Source: Clostridiales bacterium (GTDB lineage Bacteria > Bacillota > Clostridia > Lachnospirales > CAG-274). Taken from it: a stretch of 7,686 nt of DNA. Positions within the stretch are counted from its first letter, which is position 1, and the number at the start of each line of letters is the position of its first letter. The DNA lies in assembly GCA_021203425.1 (NCBI GenBank), contig JAJQBF010000197.1, positions 1 through 7,686 on the forward strand, written 5' to 3'. The position numbers and the translations under genes are program-made. Below, piece after piece: positions 1-6,607 of this stretch. The notes under the pieces are model-generated. The model ran no database searches, was not told where the DNA came from, and saw only the letters and a program-made list of their open reading frames with translations.

Positions 1-87
1 ATCATATAATTTTAAAAAAATCAACATAAAAAACTTTATTAAATTACTTATTCCGAAAAAAAAATTTTTATAATGTACAATACAGTA

Positions 88-128
88 AAAATCCCAAAAA
101 AGCATATGCAGCGTCATTTCGGGATTTT
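88..128 (-). terminator. Probable terminator after the flavodoxin gene
   Basis: Read on the minus strand, AAAATCCCGAAA (128 to 117) can pair with TTTTGGGATTTT (99 to 88), a 12-bp stem with one G-U pair. It is followed by one further T and then ACTG, so the U-tract is five bases. The loop contains the palindrome GCATATGC. The hairpin begins 27 bases after the flavodoxin stop codon. The G-U pair would be a mismatch in a plus-strand transcript, which favours the minus strand. The plus strand, however, has a longer T run after the stem (129-136), so the site may also stop transcription entering from the left. Confidence 0.6.
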
Positions 129-154
129 GTTTTTTTGTTCGATTTTTAACTTTC

Positions 155-632
155 TTATAATGACTTTACCCATTCAGTAAGTTGGGTTTCACTTTCTCCG
201 CCTGTAAAGCGTTTGCTTTTTTTCCACTCAAATTTGTTTTCGTAGGTCTTTTTAAGTTTCGTTTCACAGCCCTCAATGCCCGTTCTGCCGGAAGTACAGA
301 ATAAAGCGATTTTCTTTCCAACAAGGTCGGTGTTTTCCAAAAAAGGTGTTTATGATTGTGGGAGCGGAATACCACCATACCGGAAAGCCCAAAAGAATTG
401 TGTCATAATCCTCCGGGTTGGAAAGTTTTTTTGCAATAGCCGGGCGGAAAGAGGAGTCATTCATTTCAATGGTGCTTCTGGAATTTTTGTCTGTCCAGTC
501 CAAATCCGAGGCTGTGTAGTGTTCCTTCGGTTCTATTTCAAAAATGTCTGTGACCGCCGCCTTTGAGATTTTCAGAGCAACATTTTTTGTTACTCCGCTT
601 GCTGAAAAATATGCTGTTAAAATTTTGCTCAT
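155..632 (-). pseudogene. Flavodoxin-family protein, split by a one-base frameshift
   Basis: The ATG at 632 follows a CGGAG-type ribosome site (cagaacGGAGacaagcaaaATG). The protein begins MSKILTAYFSASGVTKN, where SASGVTKN (residues 10-17) is the FMN phosphate-binding loop. YTASDLDWTDKNSR (39-52) and GFPVWWYSAPTIINTF (82-97) match the Flavodoxin_4 type, which carries electrons on FMN in the cytoplasm. At the six-A run 339-344 (six T in the mRNA) the frame is lost and translation would stop at 273 after about 20 unrelated residues. The next frame resumes at once with LENTDLVGKKIALFCTSG, exactly the expected family sequence, and runs to the TAA at 155. Five T instead of six gives an intact 158-residue protein. 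No other damage is visible, so this is a very recent mutation, a sequencing error or, less likely, recoding. The gene sits 41 bases after an aldo/keto reductase and is presumably co-transcribed with it. Confidence 0.85.
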
Positions 633-673
633 TTTGCTTGTCTCCGTTCTGAAATTTAATAAGATGCAGTTGT

Positions 674-1711
674 TTATACTTTTTGATTTCCAACGGACCA
701 AACGTGTTTGTCATTGCTTGCAGATTTTGTGTTTTGCGCCATTACCCCCACAAGCTGATGAGGAACATAGCACTCTTCCAAATAAGCAATTTCATCATCG
801 CTTAGTTTAAAGTCGGCGGCTTGGCTCATACCGTCTATTTGTTTGGCGGCTGTTGCTCCTACGATTGGGGCTGTTACCTTTGTTAATAGCCATGCCAGTG
901 AAATAACCGTCATAGTTGTATCGTGCTTTTCCGCAAGTTCTGCCACACGCTTTATAATTACATCGTCCGCCTCGGCTGTTTTGTCATATTTGAATTTTGC
1001 ATAGCTGTCCTCTTTGAGCCGTTTTGTACTTTCGCCGGGAAGTCTCGCAAGTCTGCCGCTTGCCAGTGCGCTGTAGGGTGTCATTGCAATATTGTCCTCT
1101 TGGCAGAGCTTTGTCATTTCTCTTTCTTCTTCTCTGAAAATAAGGTTGTAGTGCCCCTGTATCGAAACAAACTTTGCAAAACCTTCCTTTTCTGCAAGGG
1201 CATTCAGCTTGGCAAGCTGATATGCAAAGCAGTTTGATATGCCTATATAACGGGTTTTTCCTGCCTTCACAATATTGTTAAGCCCTTCCATAATATCGTA
1301 AACAGGAGTGTTGTAATCCCACATATGATAAATATACAAATCTACATAGTCAAGACCTAAATTTTCAAGGCTTTTGTTAATCTGCTTTTCAATGTGCTTT
1401 TGACCGCTTATGCCATCATTTATTTCTTCAGCAGTTCTCGGAAGAAATTTTGTGGCAATAATTACGTCGTCACGTTTTGCAAAATCTCTGACGGCTCTGC
1501 CTACATATTGTTCACTTGTGCCGCTTTGGTAGCCTATTGCCGTATCAAAAAAATTTATTCCCTTTTCAAGGGCATATTTTATAACACCTCTTGAGGCATC
1601 TTCGTTAAGTGTCCAACTGTGCTGACCGTTTCCCGGGGCACCGAAACCCATACAGCCCAAGCATATCCTCGACACTTCCAAATCCGAATTTCCCAATTTA
1701 ATATACTGCAC
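674..1711 (-). CDS. Aldo/keto reductase (NADP-dependent oxidoreductase)
   Basis: This 345-residue TIM-barrel oxidoreductase begins (M)QYIKLGNSDLEVSR. The start chosen is the GTG at 1711, because GGAGGT lies six bases upstream; a TTG at 1726 lies before that ribosome site and is not credible. The catalytic tetrad is visible: Asp56 in FFDTAIGY, Tyr61, Lys88 in ATKF and His129 in IYHMW. Cofactor-site elements are GISN (157-160), YSALASGRL (213-221) and PIVGATAAKQIDGM (282-295). The protein should reduce carbonyls or oxidise alcohols in the cytoplasm. The subgroup resembles proteins annotated as YajO-like or general stress reductases, but the substrate cannot be read from sequence. The C-terminus (VGVMAQNT to GNQKV) follows the YVPH motif and seems usual for this clostridial subgroup. 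It has its own promoter and precedes the flavodoxin gene, suggesting a small redox operon. Confidence 0.93.
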   Translation of the reverse strand: MQYIKLGNSDLEVSRICLGCMGFGAPGNGQHSWTLNEDASRGVIKYALEKGINFFDTAIGYQSGTSEQYVGRAVRDFAKRDDVIIATKFLPRTAEEINDGISGQKHIEKQINKSLENLGLDYVDLYIYHMWDYNTPVYDIMEGLNNIVKAGKTRYIGISNCFAYQLAKLNALAEKEGFAKFVSIQGHYNLIFREEEREMTKLCQEDNIAMTPYSALASGRLARLPGESTKRLKEDSYAKFKYDKTAEADDVIIKRVAELAEKHDTTMTVISLAWLLTKVTAPIVGATAAKQIDGMSQAADFKLSDDEIAYLEECYVPHQLVGVMAQNTKSASNDKHVWSVGNQKV

Positions 1712-1717
1712 AACTAT

Positions 1718-1723
1718 ACCTCC
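1718..1723 (-). promoter_or_regulatory. Ribosome binding site that fixes the aldo/keto reductase start
   Basis: The minus strand reads GGAGGT, then ATAGTT, then GTG. The six-base spacing supports GTG at 1711 as the start. The longer open frame from TTG at 1726 would translate the ribosome site itself as Gly-Gly. Confidence 0.85.
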
Positions 1724-1748
1724 CAAATTATGAAATCTTTCTGATATT

Positions 1749-1776
1749 ATTATACCACACTTTTTTCATATGTAAA
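1749..1776 (-). promoter_or_regulatory. Sigma-A type promoter for the aldo/keto reductase-flavodoxin transcript
   Basis: On the minus strand there is a -35 box TTTACA (1776-1771, five of six consensus bases), a 16-base spacer and a -10 box TATAAT (1754-1749) preceded by TGG, which makes an extended -10. Transcription would begin near 1742, leaving a leader of about 30 bases that contains the GGAGGT site. Confidence 0.75.
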
Positions 1777-1788
1777 ATGCTTATATTA

Positions 1789-1802
1789 CATAATGAATTA
1801 TG
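1789..1802. promoter_or_regulatory. Small dyad upstream of the aldo/keto reductase promoter
   Basis: CATAATGAATTATG is a 14-bp inverted repeat (CATAAT / ATTATG with two central bases), centred about 22 bases upstream of the -35 box. The position would suit an activator or redox regulator. In such AT-rich DNA a dyad of this size can arise by chance. Confidence 0.25.
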
Positions 1803-1839
1803 CCTGTAAAGCATTAATTTTGCCATTTAAAACTTTTCA

Positions 1840-1962
1840 TCAAAAAACTGTGGCATTTTGAGGACTTTTAGGCTTTTGCTTTAAAGAATATTGTGAGTTC
1901 TCTATAAGACCGCTCTCATTTATCACTATATATCGTTTTCCAACTCTATTTACATTACACAT
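1840..1962 (-). CDS. Doubtful 40-codon ORF in the spacer after the pur operon
   Basis: An ATG at 1962 opens a 40-residue frame ending in TGA at 1840. It begins MCNVNRVGKRYIVINESG and ends KSPQNATVF. Composition is basic and hydrophilic with no membrane segment. A weak AGGG lies about eight bases upstream, inside the 3' arm of the hairpin at 1968-2006. I do not recognise the peptide. The frame uses ordinary codons, and the rest of the 314-base spacer (1712-2025) holds only the hairpin, this ORF and the promoter region. It could be a small protein, a remnant of a longer gene or chance. Confidence 0.2.
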   Translation of the reverse strand: MCNVNRVGKRYIVINESGLIENSQYSLKQKPKSPQNATVF

Positions 1963-1967
1963 ACTAC

Positions 1968-2006
1968 AGCCCTGCTTATTTGTATTTCCTACAAACAAAC
2001 AGGGCT
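1968..2006 (-). terminator. 17-bp hairpin at the end of the pur operon, no U-tract
   Basis: On the minus strand AGCCCTGTTTGTTTGTA pairs with TACAAATAAGCAGGGCT around a GGAAA loop, a 17-bp stem with two G-U pairs. Those two pairs would be A-C mismatches in a plus-strand RNA, so the minus strand is favoured. It starts 20 bases after the thioesterase stop codon. The tail GTAGTATGTG is not U-rich, so it may be a weak terminator, or a 3'-end structure that protects the mRNA, rather than a classical intrinsic terminator. Confidence 0.5.
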
Positions 2007-2025
2007 TATTAATATGTTATCAGTT

Positions 2026-2415
2026 TTATTTCACAAGTTTTTGATTTGCCTTTGTCTGAAATTTTTCATTCGCAACTATAAAGCGGTGGTGTTCTCCTTC
2101 GCCTATTAAGCCGGTTTCGTCATAAACCTTTACGCTGAAAACAAGCTTTCTGCCTTCTACGGCTGTCAGCTCGCTTTCACAGGTTATTTTAATTCCTACG
2201 GGGCTGGCGGAAAGGTGGTTTACGCTTAAGAAAGTGCCTACTGTGCCGTTTCCTTCTCCTACTTCATCTGCTACGCTTTTATAAGCTGCCTCTTCCATAA
2301 GGGCTATCATAGCCGGAGTTGCGAAAACCTCGAGACTGCCGCTTTTCATCGCCTTAGCTGTATTTGAGCTGTCAACAACCGTTTCGCTTTTGCCTTTAAT
2401 TCCCGGTGTAAGCAT
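2026..2415 (-). CDS. FlK-like hotdog-fold acyl-CoA thioesterase
   Basis: A 129-residue single-domain hotdog protein of the fluoroacetyl-CoA thioesterase-like family, expected to hydrolyse a short acyl-CoA in the cytoplasm. FATPAMIALMEEAAY (31-45) and VGTFLSVNHLSASPVG (59-74) are the family core. From memory, Streptomyces cattleya FlK uses Thr42, Glu50, His76 and Arg120. With a constant offset of nine these are Thr33, Glu41, His67 and Arg111 here, so the catalytic set looks complete. The FlK gate Phe36 would fall on Ser27, so fluoroacetyl-CoA specificity is not implied. The start at 2415 follows AAGGAG six to seven bases upstream, and that site begins directly after the purA stop. The gap to purA is 12 bases, so the gene is the last member of the pur operon. 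No purine role is evident; the natural substrate is unknown. Confidence 0.85.
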   Translation of the reverse strand: MLTPGIKGKSETVVDSSNTAKAMKSGSLEVFATPAMIALMEEAAYKSVADEVGEGNGTVGTFLSVNHLSASPVGIKITCESELTAVEGRKLVFSVKVYDETGLIGEGEHHRFIVANEKFQTKANQKLVK

Positions 2416-2427
2416 ATGTTTCTCCTT

Positions 2428-3702
2428 TTATCTGTTTATTATGTCTTCTCTTGCAGGACCGTTTGAAACCATAGAAACCTTTACGCCCAGTTCCTTTCCA
2501 ACAAATTCAACATAGGCTTTTGCCTCTGAGGGAAGTTCGTCAAAATTTTTTATTCCCTTTATGTTACAGTTCCAGCCTTTAAGCTTTTCTATAACAGGCT
2601 TTGATTTATAAAGCTTGTCTGTTGTAAGAAAGTCCTTATAAATTTTGCCCTCATATTCATAGCCTGTGCATACGGGGATTTCTTCAAGATAAGAAAGTAC
2701 ATCAAGACAGGTTAAGCAAACCTCTGTTGCACCCTGCAGCTCAACACCGTAGCGTGTGGCAACTGTGTCAAACCAGCCCACTCTTCTTGCTCTGCCTGTT
2801 GTAGCGCCGTATTCGCCCTTGTCTCCTCCTCTTTTTCTCAGCTCTTCCGCTTCAACGGGGTCTAAAATTTCCGAAACGAAGGGACCTTCGCCTACTGCCG
2901 ATGAATATGCTTTTGTTATACAGAGGATATCCGAAATTGCATAGGGCGGTATGCCGGCGCCTACTGCCGAATAGCCGGCTAATGTTGAGGAGCTTGTTAC
3001 ATAGGGGTAGATGCCGTGGTCGATGTCCTTTAAAGTTCCCAGCTGACCTTCAAGAAGAATACTTTTGCCTTCCTTTATTGCCTTGCGGAGAATAAGTGAA
3101 GTATCGGCTACATTGTTCTTTATTGTTTCGGCATAGCCCTTAAGAATATCATAAACCTCCATATAGTCTATTTCAGGCTTGTTATAGAGATATTTAAGGG
3201 CAACATTTACCTTTTCATACATCATCTGGAGCTTTTCCTTTAAAAGTTCGTCATTGTAAAGCTCCCAAACCTGTAAGCCCATTTTTGAATATTTGTCTGA
3301 AAAGAAAGGAGCAATGCCTGATTTTGTTGAGCCGAAGGCTTTGTTTCCCAATCTTTCTTCCTCATATGTGTCGAGAAGAACGTGATGGGGCATAAGAACC
3401 TGTGCTCTTTCGGAAATAAACAGTTTAAAGTTCACTCCCGCCTCTTTAACGGAGGCTATTTCCTCCATAAGAGAATTTACGTTTAAGGCACAGCCGTTTC
3501 CTATAATATTTATTATATTTTCGTGGAAAATTCCCGAAGGAAGCTGATGAAGGGCAAAACGACCGTACTCGTTTATAATTGTGTGACCTGCGTTTGCTCC
3601 GCCTTGAAATCTAACGACTATATCGGCTGACTCTGCGCAGAGATCCGTTATTTTGCCTTTTCCTTCGTCGCCCCAGTTTGCGCCTACAATAGCTTTAACC
3701 AT
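2428..3702 (-). CDS. purA: Adenylosuccinate synthetase
   Basis: The 424-residue enzyme joins IMP and aspartate with GTP to make adenylosuccinate, the first step from IMP to AMP. The P-loop-like GDEGKGK is at 11-17 with catalytic Asp12; NAGH gives His40. STKSGIAPFF is at 125-134, EGQLGTLKDIDHG at 218-230, TTGRARR at 301-307 (aspartate/IMP loop), TCLDVL at 331-336 (base-recognition region) and SNGPARE at 413-419. Length is typical. Several motifs differ from the E. coli/B. subtilis forms: EGQLGT for EGAQGT and SGIAPFF for RGIGPAY. This marks a divergent PurA lineage, not a broken gene. Asp12 argues against the phage PurZ relative, which lacks that residue. The ATG at 3702 has AAGGAAGGTG just upstream and lies 17 bases after purB. 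Confidence 0.97.
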   Translation of the reverse strand: MVKAIVGANWGDEGKGKITDLCAESADIVVRFQGGANAGHTIINEYGRFALHQLPSGIFHENIINIIGNGCALNVNSLMEEIASVKEAGVNFKLFISERAQVLMPHHVLLDTYEEERLGNKAFGSTKSGIAPFFSDKYSKMGLQVWELYNDELLKEKLQMMYEKVNVALKYLYNKPEIDYMEVYDILKGYAETIKNNVADTSLILRKAIKEGKSILLEGQLGTLKDIDHGIYPYVTSSSTLAGYSAVGAGIPPYAISDILCITKAYSSAVGEGPFVSEILDPVEAEELRKRGGDKGEYGATTGRARRVGWFDTVATRYGVELQGATEVCLTCLDVLSYLEEIPVCTGYEYEGKIYKDFLTTDKLYKSKPVIEKLKGWNCNIKGIKNFDELPSEAKAYVEFVGKELGVKVSMVSNGPAREDIINR

Positions 3703-3719
3703 ATTTACACCTTCCTTAA

Positions 3720-5153
3720 TTATACACTGAGTTCCACATTGCCTTTAAGCTCACTTTTGTTTGCTTCAAGAACAGGCTTAACGTGGTTTTCTATAAATTC
3801 AACAACCTGCCCCGGGGCTCTGCCTACAAAGTTTTTGGGGTCCAGGGTTTTTCTTATGTCCTCTTCGGAACACTTAAACAGAGGATCCTTAACGATTCGT
3901 TCTATAAGGTCGTTGTCACCGCCCTCCTGTTTAACAACAGCGGCAGCCTCCATAGACAGTTCTCTTATTCTTTCGTGAAGTTCCTGTCTGTTTCCCCCTC
4001 TGTATTTTACTTCGTCCATCATTATATTTTCCGTAGCCATAAAGGGCAGCTCGCTCATTATTCTCTTTTCAATAACCTTGGGATAAACAACAAGACCGCC
4101 GGCAACATTCAAATATATGCTTAAAACCGCATCACAGGCAAGGAACATTTCGGGGATTGCTATTCTCTTGTTTGAAGAATCGTCAAGGGTTCTTTCAAGC
4201 CACTGTGCCGAGGCTGTAATAGCCGGATTTAAAGCGGCACTCATAATATATCTTGAAAGACCGGTTATTCTTTCACATCTCATAGGGTTTCTCTTATATG
4301 CCATAGCCGACGAGCCTATCTGACCCTTTTCGAAAGGTTCTTCAACCTCTTTAAGGTGAGCTAAAAGTCTTACGTCATTTGCAAATTTAGTAGCAGACTG
4401 GGCTATACCCGAAAGTACGTTTGCCGCCTGAGAATCAAGCTTTCTTGAATATGTCTGACCGGAAACGGGAAAAACAGCCTTAAAGCCCAGTTTTTCCGCA
4501 ATTGCGTTATCTAAAGCCTTAACCTTTTCCTCGTCATTTCCGAAAAGCTCCATAAAGCTGGCTTGAGTTCCCGTTGTACCCTTACAGCCCAAAAGCTTAA
4601 CATTATCTAAAAAGAAGTCAATCTGTTCCAAATCCATAAGGAGATCCTGCGCCCAAAGGCAGGCTCTTTTGCCTACTGTTGTAAGCTGAGCGGGCTGAAA
4701 GTGAGTAAAGCCCAGTGTGGGAAGATCCTTATATTTAAGGGCAAAATCCCCCAGCTTTGCTATAACGGAAACAACAAGGTTTCGGATAAGTTTCATAGCT
4801 TCTGTCATAACAATAACGTCTGTATTGTCACCGACATAACAGCTTGTAGCCCCTAAGTGAATAATGGTCTCTGCTTTGGGGCACTGTTTTCCGTAGGCAT
4901 AGACATGGCTCATTACGTCATGACGGCAGACTTTTTCTCTTGCCTCGGCAACATCATAGTTTATGTCTTCTGCGTGAGCCTTAAGCTCTTTAATTTGTTC
5001 ATCTGTTATGTTAAGCCCAAGTTCCTTTTCTGTTTCCGCAAGTATAATCCAAAGTTTTCTCCATGTTTTAAATTTCATATCGGGAGAAAAAACCTCTTTC
5101 ATTTCCTTGCTTGAATATCTTGAATTAAGGGGACTTTCATATATGTTTTTCAT
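3720..5153 (-). CDS. purB: Adenylosuccinate lyase, long form
   Basis: The 477-residue enzyme of the fumarase/aspartase superfamily acts twice in purine synthesis, splitting fumarate from SAICAR to give AICAR and from adenylosuccinate to give AMP. His78 (RHDVMSH), His151 (GFTHFQPAQ) and Ser281/Ser282 in the mobile loop GQIGSSAMAYKRNP (277-290) are visible. His151 and Ser281 correspond to the catalytic pair of the human enzyme at a constant offset of eight. At 477 residues with that loop it resembles the longer human-type lyase rather than the roughly 430-residue B. subtilis type. Ala284 replaces the usual Pro of AMPYKRNP, but the Lys and Asn-Pro are kept. The ATG overlaps the purF stop as ATGA, so translation is probably coupled; the local site GGTAAGAA is weak. 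Confidence 0.97.
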   Translation of the reverse strand: MKNIYESPLNSRYSSKEMKEVFSPDMKFKTWRKLWIILAETEKELGLNITDEQIKELKAHAEDINYDVAEAREKVCRHDVMSHVYAYGKQCPKAETIIHLGATSCYVGDNTDVIVMTEAMKLIRNLVVSVIAKLGDFALKYKDLPTLGFTHFQPAQLTTVGKRACLWAQDLLMDLEQIDFFLDNVKLLGCKGTTGTQASFMELFGNDEEKVKALDNAIAEKLGFKAVFPVSGQTYSRKLDSQAANVLSGIAQSATKFANDVRLLAHLKEVEEPFEKGQIGSSAMAYKRNPMRCERITGLSRYIMSAALNPAITASAQWLERTLDDSSNKRIAIPEMFLACDAVLSIYLNVAGGLVVYPKVIEKRIMSELPFMATENIMMDEVKYRGGNRQELHERIRELSMEAAAVVKQEGGDNDLIERIVKDPLFKCSEEDIRKTLDPKNFVGRAPGQVVEFIENHVKPVLEANKSELKGNVELSV

Positions 5154-6550
5154 TTCTTACCATCCAGTTTTGCCAATAAGTGAGATACATCAACGGGGTA
5201 GTGACCCGTAAAGCAGGCACAGCAAAAGTCTCTTGTCGAATGGGGCGCAATTTTAAGCAAATTTTCAAGACTTAAATAGTCAAGACTGTCTGCCCCTATA
5301 TATTTTGACGTTTCGCTTACGTCATAGTGGTTTGCAATAAGTTCATCTCTCGTGGGAACGTCTGTGCCGAAAAAGCAGGGCCACTTAAAGGGAGGTGAAG
5401 AAATTCTCACATGAACTTCTTTTGCGCCGGCCTCTCTTAAAAGGCTTACGATATGGGCTGAGGTTGTTCCTCTTACTATAGAGTCGTCAATCATAATAAC
5501 TCTTTTGCCGGAAACCTCGCTTTTAAGGGCATTCAGTTTCATTTTAACCGCATTTTGGCGCAGCTGCTGTTCGGGAGAAATGAAAGTCCTGGCGATATAT
5601 TTATTTTTAATAAAGCCCATTTTAAGGGGTATGCCTGACTCATCGGAATAGCCCTGAGCCGCCGAAAGACCCGAATCGGGAACACCTATAACTATGTCTG
5701 CCTCTACGGGGCTTTGTTTAGCCAAAAATCTTCCTGCCATTTTTCTTGCCTCGTGGACAGCCTGACCGTCAACAATTGAATCGGGACGGGCAAAGTATAT
5801 ATGTTCGAATATACAAAGGCTTGTTTTTCCCGGTTCTATGACTTGTTCGCTTTCGATTTTTCCCTTAAAAACGGTAACAACCTCTCCCGGTTCTATATCC
5901 CTTATAAACTCTGCCCCTATAGCGTCAAAGGCAGTTGTTTCCGAGGCAAAAACTATAGCTCCGTTTTCCATTTTGCCCATACATAAGGGGCGGAAACCCC
6001 AAGGGTCTCTTGCCGCAATAAGCTTTTGAGGGCTCATAACCAAAATAGAGCAGGCTCCTTTAAGCCTGTGCATTGTTTTTTTAACGGCCTCTTCAATTGA
6101 GCGGCTGTGAATTCTTTCCCTTGCTATTTGATAAGCAATAATTTCGCTGTCTGCCGTTGTTTGGAAAATAGCGCCGTTATATTCGAGCCCTGTTTTAAGC
6201 TCTTCGGTATTTGTAATGTTCCCGTTATGGGCAATGGCAATTGTTCCCTTAATATACCTCAAAACAAGGGGCTGAACATTTTCTCTTGCCGAGCCTCCTG
6301 CCGTAGAATATCTTACATGACCTACAGCCATATTTCCGGGGTATTTATCTAATATTTCTCTGTCAAAAACCTCGTTGACCAAGCCAACGTCTTTATAATA
6401 GCTTATTTCTCTGTCTTTATTTACGGCAATTCCGCAGCCCTCCTGACCCCTGTGCTGCAGAGCAACAAGGGCATTGCAGGTTGTGTTTGCACAGTACCCA
6501 TCGGGATCCCATATTCCGAAAACACCGCATTCTTCCTTTAAAATACTCAT
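5150..6550 (-). CDS. purF: Amidophosphoribosyltransferase
   Basis: The 466-residue enzyme transfers glutamine amide nitrogen to PRPP to form 5-phosphoribosylamine, the committed step of purine synthesis. A short propeptide MSILKEE would be removed to expose Cys8 (ECGVFGIW), the N-terminal nucleophile of the class II glutaminase domain (about 8-235). HNGNITN is at 108-114. The phosphoribosyltransferase half carries VIGVPDSG (287-294) and the PRPP loop VIMIDDSIVRGTTS (351-364). Cys246, Cys392, Cys443 and Cys446 (FCCACF) match the four ligands of the 4Fe-4S cluster in the B. subtilis-type enzyme, so oxygen sensitivity is expected. The start at 6550 has GGAGG nine bases upstream. The stop overlaps purB by four bases. 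The gene is separated from purC by 318 bases, unlike its tight downstream joints. Confidence 0.98.
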   Translation of the reverse strand: MSILKEECGVFGIWDPDGYCANTTCNALVALQHRGQEGCGIAVNKDREISYYKDVGLVNEVFDREILDKYPGNMAVGHVRYSTAGGSARENVQPLVLRYIKGTIAIAHNGNITNTEELKTGLEYNGAIFQTTADSEIIAYQIARERIHSRSIEEAVKKTMHRLKGACSILVMSPQKLIAARDPWGFRPLCMGKMENGAIVFASETTAFDAIGAEFIRDIEPGEVVTVFKGKIESEQVIEPGKTSLCIFEHIYFARPDSIVDGQAVHEARKMAGRFLAKQSPVEADIVIGVPDSGLSAAQGYSDESGIPLKMGFIKNKYIARTFISPEQQLRQNAVKMKLNALKSEVSGKRVIMIDDSIVRGTTSAHIVSLLREAGAKEVHVRISSPPFKWPCFFGTDVPTRDELIANHYDVSETSKYIGADSLDYLSLENLLKIAPHSTRDFCCACFTGHYPVDVSHLLAKLDGKK

Positions 6551-6559
6551 TAAAGCCTT

Positions 6560-6564
6560 CCTCC
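6560..6564 (-). promoter_or_regulatory. purF ribosome binding site
   Basis: GGAGG on the minus strand lies nine bases before the ATG at 6550. It is outside the structured segment upstream, so ribosome access to purF does not obviously depend on that structure. Confidence 0.8.
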
Positions 6565-6598
6565 GAATTAAAAGTGCTGAATAGTGTCTAAACCCAAA

Positions 6599-6607
6599 TT
6601 AATTATT
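6599..6607. repeat. Right copy (purF side) of a 9-bp direct repeat flanking the structured segment
   Basis: TTAATTATT on the plus strand is identical to 6865-6873. The two copies bracket 6608-6864 as a target-site duplication would. The repeat is pure A/T, so chance is a real alternative. Confidence 0.35.

Noticed and set aside
1..87. Possible gene or promoter at the left edge
   Set aside because: Only A/T-rich sequence; a plus-strand TATAAT at 69-74 lacks a credible -35 box.
276..566. 96-codon open frame on the plus strand opposite the flavodoxin gene
   Set aside because: Antisense shadow of a recognisable gene, with no ribosome site or family resemblance.
923..1237. 104-codon plus-strand frame opposite the aldo/keto reductase
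   Set aside because: Cys/Phe-rich antisense shadow of a clearly conserved gene.
1712..1726. TTG start for the aldo/keto reductase, adding five residues
   Set aside because: The added codons are the GGAGGT ribosome site itself; GTG at 1711 has correct spacing.
2428..3702. PurZ (phage diaminopurine synthesis) instead of PurA
   Set aside because: The catalytic Asp of GDEGKGK is present and the gene sits among chromosomal purine genes.
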